From Lepeophtheirus salmonis (Eukaryota; Arthropoda; Copepoda; Siphonostomatoida; Caligidae): a stretch of 64,000 nucleotides of DNA. The notes beneath the pieces were generated by a model. That model did no database searches, was not told the DNA's origin, and saw nothing but the letters and a program-made list of their open reading frames with translations. Shown one piece after another: positions 34,380-44,759 of this stretch (its first letter is position 1; each line of letters starts with the position of its first letter). The position numbers and the translations under genes were made by a program. The stretch covers positions 1,364,001 to 1,428,000 of the forward strand of contig NC_052138.2 in the NCBI RefSeq assembly GCF_016086655.4, read 5' to 3'.

Positions 34380-34860
34380 ATTAGGTCAAAGAATTGGGTT
34401 AAAAAAACTAACAGACAAACAGAAGCAAAAACATAACCCCGCTTCAACTTCGTTACGGAGGTAACAAGAATGGGCACTCGGAAGAGAGTAAATCTCCACC
34501 TATGGGGATTTTTCATAAATTGGATTTTCTCCTGTATGAAGCATAGGTATTAAATATACATAGGGACAGCAATTTGAGCTCTGCTCCTATATATGTTCCA
34601 GAGTTATAGTCGATTATGCCTTTTTCACGTTCTGTACTACTTTGACTTAGAACTTGAACTCTTTAAATTTAATAGCCTCTTACAGTGACCATATATAAGC
34701 TTTGTACTAAGTTTTGATCAAAATCGATCTGTACCTTTTGCCATAATCCTGTTGACTAACAAACAATCAGAGGACAAAAAAAAAAAAAACTTCGTTGGCC
34801 GAAGAAATAAACAGAAATCAAAATTTATTAATGTACATTACCCCTCATACTAGGATATAT
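34380..34860. other. Possible LINE 3' tail; otherwise no gene
   Basis: ACAGACAAACAGAAGCAAAA followed by CTTCAACTTCGTTACGGAGG and, 330 bp later, a second TAACAAACAATCAGAGGAC..ACTTCGTTGGCCGAAGA. The paired ACAGACAAAC...TTCGTTNNCGAAG motif resembles 3' UTRs I associate with RTE-like LINEs. No reverse transcriptase frame is present, so this stays tentative. Confidence 0.25.
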
Positions 34861-34861
34861 A

Positions 34862-35534
34862 TTTTCCAATTAATTCATATTTCGATATATGAAAGCATAA
34901 ACAATTAGCTACAAATCAAACAATCTATAAATTTCCATGCGCGTAGTCCAAGCTGTTGGGCTTCTTCAGGACCACCATTTACGCCGGGAGCAAGTCCGAA
35001 ACACTCGAGAGGAAGAAGGGCTCTATTAAAAAGGCCAAACTGGATCCGGAGGAGTTAAAGAAAACAGCCCAGACTATTCCCCTCAAGTCCATATGGACCC
35101 ATGAAAGAGATCTCGGGATTTCACACCAGACTGTCCAGAGTGCTATCAAAAAAGGGGATGGAAAGAGCCTTGTGAGGGTGAAGAGGCCACTTTTGATACC
35201 AGCAATGAAATAAGCCCATCTCCTCCGTTGCAATACTCTTTTGGATCCCTACAGTCCTGATGCTAACACCCTTGACTAAACCTTTTGGCTACATGCCGAG
35301 CGGAAGGCCTGTAGTACTAGCACTGGTACGCCCATGATAGAGGACTACAGCGGCACCAGGCCTTCTACTGACGCCTGGAAGTCCTCATGACCACTAACGG
35401 CGCTGCTATATTAATGATTAAGGGAGCTCATCTATTGATCGTATTTATTTTGTTGAAGTTCCATAATTAATTTATAAATTATGTCTTGTTGAAGTTTAAA
35501 ATTCAAAATGGTCAAATTTTAGCGGAGCACTTGG
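34862..35534 (+). mobile_element. Mariner-like family B, 5'-truncated copy
   Basis: Starts inside the family (AATTCATATTTCGATATATG) and lacks the left TIR. The right end reads TTTTAGCGGAGCACTTGG. The frame from 34956 to 35213 is open and encodes KKAKLDPEELKKTAQTIPLK, then HQTVQSAIKKGDGKSLVRVK, the best-preserved part of the second DNA-binding region of this family. Downstream the frame decays through TLDYTFWLHA- and AIIATK-like remnants. A truncated relic. Confidence 0.7.
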
Positions 35535-35619
35535 TATATAATAAAGTCTACATTTCAAGTATATTTAAATAGTGAGGTCACGAGAGAGCGATTTTACATT
35601 CTGTAATGAACAACAAGGG

Positions 35620-35970
35620 GCACTGGACTGGACCGCAGTCCTAAATAAGAACAGACACGACACTAGTTGTTGTGTTGGTCTGTATTTAGGACTGATGACT
35701 GTAGTCCATCCAGTTCAATCTCATTCAAATCCAGTTCAGTCTCGTTCAAATCCAGTTCAGTCTCGTTCAAATCCAGTTCAGTACTGCATAACGGTCCTAA
35801 AAATTTATTAAGTTTAGTCGTTGATGACATCATTCAAGTTTATTTCTTCTTTTTCTAAATATATTTTCTATTACCAACAGTCTGAAAGATCAACGGTCCG
35901 GTCCTGAAGACTGATAGGACAGACCCTAAGACTAAACTGGACCGAATAAATAGGGACTGACTCAACACTA
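35620..35970. mobile_element. R4 elements, two abutting partial copies
   Basis: The right end of one copy (ACTGGACCGCAGTCCTAAAT...GACACTAG, to 35666) abuts the left end of another (TTGTGTTGGTCTGTATTTAG). The second ends GGACTGACTCAACACTAG at about 35970. It contains a short tandem array at 35710-35782. Confidence 0.55.
35710..35783. repeat. 21-bp tandem repeat, about 3.5 copies
   Basis: Unit CCAGTTCAGTCTCGTTCAAA plus T, at 35710-35730, 35731-35751 and 35752-35772, with a partial fourth. Copies 2 and 3 are identical. It amplifies the sub-terminal CCAGTTCAGTC motif of the R4 element. Confidence 0.9.
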
Positions 35971-36425
35971 GTCTAATAGATCCGCCAATCCAAGTCTCTT
36001 AATTTATTTTTGACATGTTCTTACAACAACATGATATAAATTATGCACAAAAAATTAAATACACCGATGTACTCAATTAATTACATAAAGCATAATTAGA
36101 AATAAATGGATATTTGCAGAGTTAAACAGTTGTTTTCACTACGATGTTCTATTTCAATTTATAGGTAATTTTATACAAATAAAATGACGTAAAGTTATTT
36201 AATACGTGTTATGTAGCTCACATATCACAATTATTAATTCAGAGTCCTTTATTGCTATAATTAAGTCGTTTCATAAGGAGTTGTACTTATCCAGGATAAA
36301 TACTTGATTTTCAAAACATTAATTCATATTATGCATCCTCCAGCAAAGTTTGATGTATTACAATCAAACGGGCTTAAGAGAACTTGGTCCTGATAGCGAT
36401 AAACATCCATAGGAATAGGATTGAT
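35971..36425. other. AT-rich intergenic DNA, no gene seen
   Basis: No ORF, repeat end or exon-like segment recognised. Confidence 0.5.
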
Positions 36426-37085
36426 TTTTTTTTAGTTTTTGTAATTTTATTAAGAAAAAATTCTAAAATTAAAATTTTTTGAAAAAAAAATCAGAAATCC
36501 GTCGCTAATCACCAAAAATTTCAAATATTAAATTTTTTAAAAAAAAATCTAAAATCTACATCTATTCACTAAAAATTAATGTTTTTTTTTCCAAAAATCC
36601 ATACCTATTTACAAAAAGTTTTAAAATTGTTGTTCACTAAAATAATACTTTCTTGGAAAGAAATTTCAAAAATCTATAGTTATTCCCAGAAAATTAAATT
36701 TTTTGAAAAAAATTTTAAATATTAAATTTTTTGGAAATTTTTTTCAAAAATCCATAGTTATACATAGAAAATTTAATGTTTTGGGAAAAAAAAATTCTAA
36801 AATTCACATTATTTTTACTACACATTAAATATTTTGGAAAATAAAATCAAAAATTCAAAGTTATTGGCAAAAAAATTTCAAATATTAAATTTTTTGAAGA
36901 AATTTTCAAAAATCTATGGCTGTTCACAGAAAATAAAATTTTTTGGAAAAAAATTTCAAATATTAAATTTTTTGGAATTTTTTTCAAAATCCATAGCTAC
37001 CAAAATAATCTTTATTGAATAGCAAAAATTTCATAATTTAGGGGGGCTACGGTCCCTCCAGCCCACACCCTGTGGACGCTTCTGA
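36426..37085. repeat. R5 AT-rich array with GC-rich terminus
   Basis: The longest array, with more than ten degenerate units of the TTTCAAAAATCCATAGTTAT / AAATTAAATTTTTTGGAAAA type, ending AGGGGGGCTACGGTCCCTCC and CCTGTGGACGCTTCTGATA. Confidence 0.65.
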
Positions 37086-37089
37086 TATT

Positions 37090-38270
37090 GCACTTTGAAT
37101 TATTGAAGTGCTTGGAATTCAAAAATTATTTCCTCTAACTGTATTTTAAACTCTTTGATAATCTTGTTGCTAACAAGGAATAAGCCATTTAGTACTTTTT
37201 ATCATTATAACTTAATAGCAGCAAAGTTTGAAGTGGAGAAGGGGGGGGGATTTGAATCCTTTTACTAGCTAATTTATTATTATGACTGCTCTACTAAATG
37301 TAAACTAATTATGCAATGGAAAATATTACGCATCAAGCTTTTTTGTTATTATAAAAATAGTTGAAATCTTACAAAAACAAAACAAAAAAAGAAAGACTAC
37401 TTTACATAACATTGATCACATCATCCCTCCCACACACTTTCATGGCCTTTTGGCACTAAAAAATTACGTCTACATTTGTACGTATAAGCGAAGGGGCTGT
37501 ATGTGAAGGATCTGTCATCCCACCGTCTAGCAAGCTACAGAATAGGGCTGGAAATTTATATAGTATTTATACATATATATAACATTTAAGAGCAAATTCC
37601 AATATTTCATCCAGCTTTACTCTCTTACTCCTTTGATCAATGCTCACCTTCCCTTCCTCAAAAGAGACAAAAGAAGGAGTGAAATAGGAATGAGACTCAA
37701 TTTGGGAATAAGGGAATGACGTCATCTCTAATGACGCCTCCCTTTCTTTTTCTTCTTTCCTCCTCTGCTTCACTTTCTTTCTCTATTTCTGTGTGATACT
37801 AGTACTCAAATATTATATTATATATAGTAAATATAAGGAAATCGTGTCAGTTCTCGCTATATTCACAAGTGGAAACGTTGTTAAGGTAGAATTGCTCTGG
37901 AATTTGAGGCCACTTTTTCCCTAATTCTTTTTAATATTATATTACTTTCTTATTACTTAATAGGTTATAGCCTTTCATTATTTTTATATGATGTCAGAGT
38001 CTTTGCAATCGTAGATAGGTGGACGCTTCTTCGCAGGCGGTAACCTTCATATTCATTCGTCTTAGGTTGTCACTTGTCTGCCCCTTCTTTGTTTGTCAAT
38101 TCTCTGGCTTTCCTTCATCTTCCTTAGATTTTAGGCTTTCATCCTCAATCTAGATTCGCAATTAAGCTTCATTTTCATTCATTTCCCTCTTTTGACAAAT
38201 TCATTTTCTATTTCTTAGTTAGAACATTTTCTCTTGCATTGATATACTACTAGTCTGTTCAAACTTCTTC
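37090..38270. other. Upstream region of OAZ, no separate gene supported
   Basis: A Lys/Glu/Ser-rich minus frame at 37567-37773 overlaps a pyrimidine-rich plus strand (TTTCTTTTTCTTCTTTCCTCC) and looks accidental. The region probably includes the OAZ promoter and 5' UTR, but no TATA box or start site can be fixed. Confidence 0.4.
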
Positions 38271-39816
38271 ATGGATCTTATTCATAATATATCCGAGCAT
38301 TATCATCAAGGGTACTACTACCCATCAAATTAATTCCCCACGTCTCACTTGTTGTTTTAAATATGTAATATAATGTAACTAATCCTATTATTTTTTTACT
38401 CCTTTATTGCAGATTATTTTCCGGAAGGAATTGTCTATTTCGCTGTTCGACTCGTTTGAAAAGGATCAAAGCTGCTAAAAAAGTGATCAAAATGAATAAA
38501 AAGAATAAACAATCTATATTAATATCGGATTTAAATGATTCAATATCCGAGCTCATCTCGGGAGCAACTGCCTCCCCTGATAGCCCCACCAACTCTCCTC
38601 ACTCCGCTCGCCAAGTGAACATCACGCTCGGTACCGGGCCTAGGCGGCACTCCTGATGTCGCCCACTCCAGTTGGGATATCCCAGAGGTACACATGTACT
38701 TAGTTGATGTGATAATAATTGCCTTTGTATAATATTATATATTGTGTAACTTCAAACTGGTATAAGCAGATTGATCAAGTTACAATTTGTAGCTCTCATA
38801 ATGTTTTATTTCATGAAAACAGGGAGTCTGTTTAATTACCAACTATTATACATACATTGATGTTCTATTTTCTATTCCTTATATATTTAAAAGTATTATA
38901 AATGTGGGGGGAGGGGCTAATTAATTAGTAATATTCTTCAAAATAATTGGTAATCACATCATTTATGTATCAAACATAGTATTATCTTAGTCGAAAGTCT
39001 ACTTAAAGTTCTTCATTTTATTATTTGGTTGCAACTTGTACAGTTTTCCTATTCAAGACATTTTCAAGTTCCCAGCGCTACATTTAATCATGTATCCATT
39101 AATACATGCATAAGTAGACACACGCAAAAAAAGAAACTGTTGCGTTCCTATGTGTTGAGCAATGATTGCGGGATTGACCGTTTAATTAATTATGTACTGA
39201 GAAGTACTGGGAGTATTTCTTTTTATATATTTAGTATGTACTTAGTGTGTTACATAGGATAATTTTTTTTTTTTTTTTACAAATTTAGGGCACTGGAGTG
39301 GGGGAATGTCGGAATCCCTCTGACCCCGTCAGCCAAGGATTGAGAGTCTTGGACGATGGTCAGGTTAAGAAAATCCAACATACTCTCCGATTGTCTTTTC
39401 GAATTTACACCAATAAACTAGGAGACGTCAATTATAATGATTCTGATGAACTTCCCGGATGGGAAGCCGTGCTCTGGAAAGGTAATTTGTACATTTCCGC
39501 CTCGGCTAAACAAATTCGCGAAGGATCCAAGGTATTTTTTCCCTTTTAGTTGCTATCTGCTTTCCCCTCACGCTTTGATTAACTTTTATTTATTTCGTTC
39601 GTTTAGGAAGCATTTGTTCGAATTATCGAATATGCCGAGGAGTCACTAGGTGCTTCTCATGTGGTCATCTGCATAGATCGTCATACAATTGGAGAGAAAG
39701 AAGAGTTAAGATCTATTCTTCGCTGCTTTTTGTTCATGGGTTTTCAACCTCTGGCTGCGGGGCATGAACTTCTTCCGCCAAACCCCAATTGGGTCTGTTT
39801 AGCTTCTGCAATTTAA
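38271..39816 (+). CDS. OAZ: Ornithine decarboxylase antizyme, +1 programmed frameshift
   Basis: Antizyme binds ornithine decarboxylase, directs it to the proteasome and inhibits polyamine uptake. Exons: 38271-38311, 38413-38687, 39289-39531, 39607-39816. Frame 0 ends at TCC-TGA (38651-38656). A +1 shift, skipping T 38654, joins it to the main frame, giving about 255 residues. The main frame has the antizyme domain: LPGWEAVLWKGNLYISASA, EGSKEAFVRIIEYAEESLGA, SHVVICIDRHT, LRCFLFMGFQPLAAGHELLP, ending in a TAA after LASAI. The TCCTGATG context is the conserved antizyme shift site; higher polyamines are known to increase shifting. Two starts are possible: ATG 38271 via a 101-bp intron (frame fits exactly) or ATG 38492 within exon 2. 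A potential 3' pseudoknot follows the site. Main-frame homology is certain; exon 1 is an inference. Confidence 0.93.
38645..38657 (+). promoter_or_regulatory. OAZ: +1 ribosomal frameshift site (TCC TGA T)
   Basis: The frame-0 ORF ends CGG CAC TCC TGA, and the next bases are TGTCGCC. UCC-UGA-U is the shift site conserved from animals to fungi in antizyme mRNAs. Slow termination at UGA lets the ribosome move forward by one base onto GAU (38655-38657), opening the downstream frame. The flanking GGCGGCACTCCTGATG also resembles the conserved upstream stimulatory element. Confidence 0.93.
38662..39322 (+). promoter_or_regulatory. OAZ: Predicted H-type pseudoknot formed across an exon junction
   Basis: Stem 1: CCCACTCCAGT (38662-38672) pairs perfectly over 11 bp with ACTGGAGTGGG (39292-39302). 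Stem 2: CAGAG (38683-38687) plus GG (39289-39290) pairs perfectly over 7 bp with CCCTCTG (39316-39322). In spliced mRNA the loops are 10, 1 and 13 nt, and stem 1 begins 5 nt after the TGA. The geometry is that of a classical frameshift-stimulating pseudoknot. The 601-bp intron (38688-39288) separates the halves, so it cannot form this way in unspliced RNA. Derived by hand from complementarity. Confidence 0.75.
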
Positions 39817-40583
39817 ACCTTTGCAGCAATTCTCGAGTCATTTTTATGATACTCTTTATGAAATTACTCCGTTCGAGTTGATGGATTTGCGTTTTGAAAA
39901 TTTGACTTTGTTTTTTTCTGAGGCGTAAAGATTACTCGGGGATTGAAGATTTGCAACTATCATCAATAATTTTTATGCGAATACATCAGGCCCTTTTAAT
40001 GTATATTCCAGTACATATTTAAATCCCAAGAATAATTAATTACTTACATATATATTATTATTTAAAAAAAATTACAAATAGATTTTAAAAAAAATACTTT
40101 TTAAAAATCACTAAAAAAAATACAAAAAAAAAGAAAATACAAAAAAAAAATATAAAAGAATACTGTAAATTATTTTTTTCCCCTTAAACATCGTGTATAA
40201 AAATTACACCCAAGACTCTATTTTTGAAGAAAAAAACAACACATTTAATTTTAACCACGAATCTAATTTTCATAAATTACCTATATGTTAACTTGAGTTT
40301 TGAATGAGCCTGATCATTTCTGTAAATTAATTATTATTATCGTTTTTTGAAATTTTTATTTATAAATACACTATATTTTATTATTCTTACTTTTATTCTG
40401 TATCACAACCACAAAATTAGTTTTTTTTTTAAATAATTAGTTTATTATCAATCTCTTTTAATTAATTAGGCCTAATTTGTAGCGTTACTCATGTATATTT
40501 TACGTTTTGATTTATCGAAAAAATAAATTAATTACACACTATCCGTCGTCCTTGATTGTTTTATATTAGAAATGATACATAAA
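39817..40583. other. Convergent spacer between OAZ and TRMT5
   Basis: Very A/T-rich, with A- and T-homopolymers around 40060-40160. It should hold the 3' UTRs of both genes. No ORF. Confidence 0.5.
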
Positions 40584-41804
40584 TTAATCATTGTTCAACT
40601 TTCGTTTTTTAGCTCTTGGACTCAATAGGACTGCCTCAATCATTCTGAATGAGGCTCTATACATGTCTTTATTTCGAGAAACACTACGAACAAAAGACAC
40701 TGTGATTTCTTCCGTTCTAATTTCTTCTATAACACACTTGATTCGATGTCTCACATCCTCTGTCCGATCCTCTGCACTGGAGAAACAGTATACGTGAACG
40801 TTTAATTCCTCAGGAAAACTCTTTAATTCACCTTCTTCAGATAAGAGTGAGGCAAAGGCGTCCAGGAACTCAATAGCGATTGCAGGAAGATTCATGACTA
40901 CATGTACTTTTCTCTGAGTGTCGAGGGCGTGAAGCTCCTTCTTGACGATTCTCTTGAGGAAATCGCGTCCATCAAGATTAAAAGTCTTAAAATTCCCTTT
41001 GATCTTGTTTAGTTCCTTGTTGATGTTAAGATATTTGAAAGAGGCTGGGTTCAAGTCATTGGCTAGTATGAGATGGGGTTTTTTCTTGACACCAATGGGA
41101 ACAACAAAGGGTCCTACTCCAGCAAAGACATCAACAACAACATCCGAGGATTGTATCATTTCCGTTATCCTATCGTGTTCAGTAGAAAGTCGCGGATTCC
41201 AATATACATTAGAGAAGTCAAACTTGAATTTGACGCCAGACTCTTTGACTAGCACTTCAAAATTATCCTTCTCCCCTCCAATGACCTCCATGGAGAAATT
41301 ACGGTACGTGTTTTCAATGGCATCGATTTTTCGTACAACTGTCCGAATGTGTTTGTGGCGTAGAATGACTTCCCCAATGAGTTCTTTGTAGGGTAAGAGA
41401 TGATCCCTAAGGTTGACGTGAGCAATGTGCCCTATAGTCGAGAAGGAGGACAGCCCTTCTTCACCAGAGGGTAAAATGGCCCCAAGTATTTCATCAGGAC
41501 GCCAGTTGTCCGCCTCTAATTTCACTTCCTCATCTTTCCATTCCACTTTGTCTAGTTTGAGAGAGACTAGAGCCTCTTTGGCCTTTAAGAGATGCTCTGG
41601 GTCGATGTAGATTGTTCGTAGGTCGTTTTGAGAGGTAATGGGTTTGAAATTGGGTCTTTTGAGTAGCATAGACTTGATGTCCTTGATGACTTCAGGTACT
41701 TGGGTGGCTGGAATGGTAAATGAAGGGATGTGGAATATAAAACTAAGAAGATCCGGATTCCATCGCTTCAGTCCTCTAATAGAAGAAGGTAATTTGACTG
41801 ACAT
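40584..41804 (-). CDS. TRMT5: tRNA (guanine-37-N1)-methyltransferase TRMT5
   Basis: Methylates G37, next to the anticodon, using S-adenosylmethionine, and so keeps the reading frame during translation; it also starts wybutosine synthesis on tRNA-Phe. Single-exon ORF of 406 residues. Trm5-type features: TIGHIAHVNLRDHLLPYK (about 123-140), VYWNPRLSTEHDRI with the conserved Arg (about 200-213), SAM-binding motif I VDVFAGVGPFVVP (about 224-236), NDLNPASFKYL (249-259), and the catalytic NLPAIAIEFLDAF motif (305-317). Family members with a mitochondrial targeting extension are longer (about 500 residues). Here the N-terminus starts at MSVKLPSSIRGLKRW with no obvious presequence, so it may be the nuclear/cytosolic form only, or an upstream exon may be missed. 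It converges on OAZ and diverges from RAD52. Confidence 0.95.
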   Translation of the reverse strand: MSVKLPSSIRGLKRWNPDLLSFIFHIPSFTIPATQVPEVIKDIKSMLLKRPNFKPITSQNDLRTIYIDPEHLLKAKEALVSLKLDKVEWKDEEVKLEADNWRPDEILGAILPSGEEGLSSFSTIGHIAHVNLRDHLLPYKELIGEVILRHKHIRTVVRKIDAIENTYRNFSMEVIGGEKDNFEVLVKESGVKFKFDFSNVYWNPRLSTEHDRITEMIQSSDVVVDVFAGVGPFVVPIGVKKKPHLILANDLNPASFKYLNINKELNKIKGNFKTFNLDGRDFLKRIVKKELHALDTQRKVHVVMNLPAIAIEFLDAFASLLSEEGELKSFPEELNVHVYCFSSAEDRTEDVRHRIKCVIEEIRTEEITVSFVRSVSRNKDMYRASFRMIEAVLLSPRAKKRKLNND

Positions 41805-42625
41805 CTTTGACCAAGAGTAATCAATCCTTGAGTTTAATTAGTATCTCACTATTCTCATTTTAATATTATTATTTAGTATTTATTTACTCTACAACGTGAA
41901 AAAATAAAATAGGGGCATCCCTATAACATGGACTCTTAGCCCAAACATAGAATGTAATATACTAATATTTAGATTAATAGAGAATTTTCACAAACGTCAT
42001 AAATTGCATCATAATTCAAGGAGACGCCATCTTGGGTGCTCAAAGCTCATATTTTGACTACGTAAAGTGAACAAATTTCCAAAAAATCTAGATGTTACTC
42101 CATCAAATGGCTTTAAAAATAAAAAAAGGACTCAATACTTCGATTAAAATCTACTTGATGCCAATGATAAAACACTGATAGTTGAATGTAATCAAAGTAA
42201 TATGTACTAAAAATCCCTATGAACAACTATTATTCTTTTTTCATGGATTAGGGACGAGAAAAGTAGGATAATTAGTGGAAAATATCTTATTATTTCCATT
42301 AGTTAATTTGTATCTACAACATTCTTTACTATAAAACTTTATTATTTAGGCCCCCTAAAACGGCCGGCATCAAGAATACTCTATAGATTTCCCATTTAAG
42401 CCCAAAGCACTGAAAATAGAGCAAATTACATTTGAAACTACTAGGTTGCGAGGGAATATGTATCACTGGTCTTTGAAGCTCTAGTCCCTTGCCTTCTTTT
42501 TCAAATCTTATTATTTTAATTTTTATCATCCGGAGTTGTATCAGACAAAATTGAAAATATATCAATGTAAGGTTCGAAATGGACAATTTATGATCCAGGA
42601 TTAGTTCCGACGACGTCGATAAAAC
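41805..42625. other. Divergent spacer between TRMT5 and RAD52
   Basis: 820 bp, probably holding both promoters. No ORF is convincing; the 85-codon minus frame at 42329-42586 lacks recognisable features. Confidence 0.45.
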
Positions 42626-43599
42626 ATGTCTGACTCACGTACGGCCTTTGGAGAGAATCAATTTACAGAGCAAGAGCATGCAGCTATCGATAAAGCTCTT
42701 AAAAAGAGATTAGGCCCTGGCTACATTTCCTCTCGCGCTGCATTTGGAGGTCAAAGAGTGGCTTACATTGAGGGATACAAATTGGTACAGTTGGCAAATC
42801 AAATATTTGGCTTTAACGGATGGAGCCACTCTGTGACAAATTCTAGTATTGACTTTGTGGACCATATAAATGGGAAGTTCTATGTTGGTGTATCCGCCTT
42901 TGTTCGGGTGCAGTTGAAAGATGGATCTTTTCATGAGGATGTGGGCTACGGAGTTAGTGAGGGAATGTAGGGTGATTTAGTCTTTTTAAATAGTAAACAC
43001 TACTCAATGGAATGATGACCACCTTTGTACTTTTCATTCATAGGCGATCCAAAGCACTCAGTCTAGAGAAAGCTCGAAAAGAATCAGTCACAGATGGGTT
43101 GAAGCGTGCTCTTAAAAGCTACGGAAATGCACTTGGGAATTGTCTCAGTGATAAAGACTATGTTCGTTTAGTAGATAAGAAACCTAAAGAGACACTAGAC
43201 TATGACCTTGACGATTCTATGTATCTCAACGCCTCACATAAAAGACCCCTTCCCTCAGAGGTAAAGAAGGAACCCGAGTCCTCTCTTAAAGAAGATTCTG
43301 CAACTCCGAGCAATATAGCCGCAAATGGGGCGGAAAGTGATGCTCTTCGTGTGGAACGTATACGGAAAGCTAAATTAAAACAAAAAGAGTTTGAAGAGAG
43401 TGTAAAGAAAAAACAACGTGTGGAAGAGCCATCCGACAAACAAATATCTCCCTCTAAGGAACTACTCCTTATTCAGGACGACTTGGAATTTTGGAACGTG
43501 ATGTCGCAAATAGAATCTCCTGCTGGAAAAGAGTCCAGTAATTGTAATGGACATAAAACGACTCTTAGTAATGGATTTTCTAAGAATTTGAGTAAGTGA
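42626..43599 (+). CDS. RAD52: RAD52 single-strand annealing protein homolog
   Basis: Recombination mediator that anneals complementary single strands in double-strand break repair. Two exons: 42626-42966 and 43044-43599, joined through a split Met codon, giving 298 residues. The N-terminal annealing domain is intact: KRLGPGYISSRAAFGGQRVA, EGYKLVQLANQIFGFNGWSH, FVDHINGKFYVGVSAFVRVQ, HEDVGYGVSEG, then RSKALSLEKARKESVTDGLK and FGNALGNC-like SYGNALGNCLSDKDY. These cover the basic groove and ring-forming residues of the family. After about residue 165 the chain is Lys/Glu/Ser-rich and low in complexity. It is shorter than vertebrate RAD52 (about 418), so the RPA- and RAD51-binding C-terminus is reduced or unrecognisable. 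The upstream start is set by ACATGTCTGACTC. Confidence 0.95.
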
Positions 43600-44759
43600 G
43601 AAATGGGATGGTTATTGCAATTTATCATGATTCTTTTTTGGGGGGTTTCATTTCTCAATTTGAAAAATGTAACAACTTCTTTTCCCATATTTTATTTTAT
43701 CTTTTATTATTTAACAACAAATAAGTCATGTAACGGATCATATATATAAATATATGACAAAAAAAAAAATTATAAAAAGACTTGAGACAAAAGGCTCCAT
43801 TTATTTTAAGACTATGAAAATAATAGTAGTAATTAGAAAAATCGAATTGTATGTAATAAAAAAAATATCTTATACAATGGAATAATTATTATAATCAGAA
43901 AGTTCAACAAATTTATAAACATATAAAGATATTTAAAAACAAATAATACTAGGTAAAAACAGGCGAAAAATAATGTTTTATTTTTGTATTTTAAAAAAAT
44001 GCTCCCAAGATGAAATTGGATGATAATTATGTACATCATTACTTGACTTTAGTATACAAGTAATAATAGTAAAGAAGAGGAAAAGATAGGACATCATTAC
44101 CCAAATATTATATTAAAATTAATTACTCAGTAACATGAGATTCTCTAAGAAAACATTCCTTTAAAAAATAAGAAATATTGATTTTACTTTTTGATTTCAT
44201 CAAAATGACTTGATCTCAATATTATGTAGGTATTTACTTTTTGTGTCAATTCAAGAGAAATGAACTGAATAATAAATATCAATTAGATATTTAAAAAAAA
44301 AAAGACAGAGATTCTGCAAATAAATATATATAAAAAAATTGTGCTAAAATAGTACTGATAAAAATAAATTTAGCTATTTTTTTTTCTCTACTATTTTTGA
44401 TGAAAGTAGAGTTTGGTCCGGTATGTTTTAAATGATATAAAGGCTCAGCACGTCATTCTCTCGTGTATTGTACATCATGATTCCATAAAACGTGGCGTAG
44501 GAGCAAGGGGGAAGGCCAATACACACTATGAACTAAGAAGAAAGAATAGAATAATAGTTATCTATCTATGGACTAAATCTGAGAGTCTTGGCGTGATCCC
44601 TATGAAGAAAAGGGGCATCAAGAAGTATTTGACATCTATTGGATGGTTCATTCTTTGGTTTGTGGAGAGTTTATCTAGTCGATAGATGGATCGATACATA
44701 AAAGGAGGGGAATGGGGCGGGTAGGAATGAAGGAGTGGTAACTGAATTCCCTGCTTCAT
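43600..44759. other. Convergent spacer between RAD52 and SCOC
   Basis: AT-rich. The frames at 43833-44039 and 44413-44685 have no recognisable domains; the latter probably lies over the SCOC 3' UTR on the opposite strand. Confidence 0.45.

Noticed and set aside
3155..37085. AT-rich arrays considered as CRISPR-like repeat-spacer arrays
   Set aside because: Units are degenerate and low in complexity, with no distinct spacers, in an intron-containing eukaryotic genome.
37567..37773. 68-codon Lys/Glu-rich minus-strand ORF
   Set aside because: Its composition follows from a pyrimidine-rich tract on the opposite strand near the OAZ promoter; no homology.
38456..38656. Reading the OAZ frame-0 ORF as a separate small protein starting at TTG 38456
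   Set aside because: The start is not an ATG, the ORF ends exactly at a conserved antizyme shift site, and the next frame encodes the antizyme domain, so the two are one gene.
40942..41391. 149-codon plus-strand ORF
   Set aside because: It lies entirely opposite the TRMT5 coding sequence, which has clear family motifs; it is an antisense shadow.
44413..44685. 90-codon plus-strand ORF between RAD52 and SCOC
   Set aside because: No domain or homology pattern, and it overlaps the expected 3' UTR of SCOC on the other strand.
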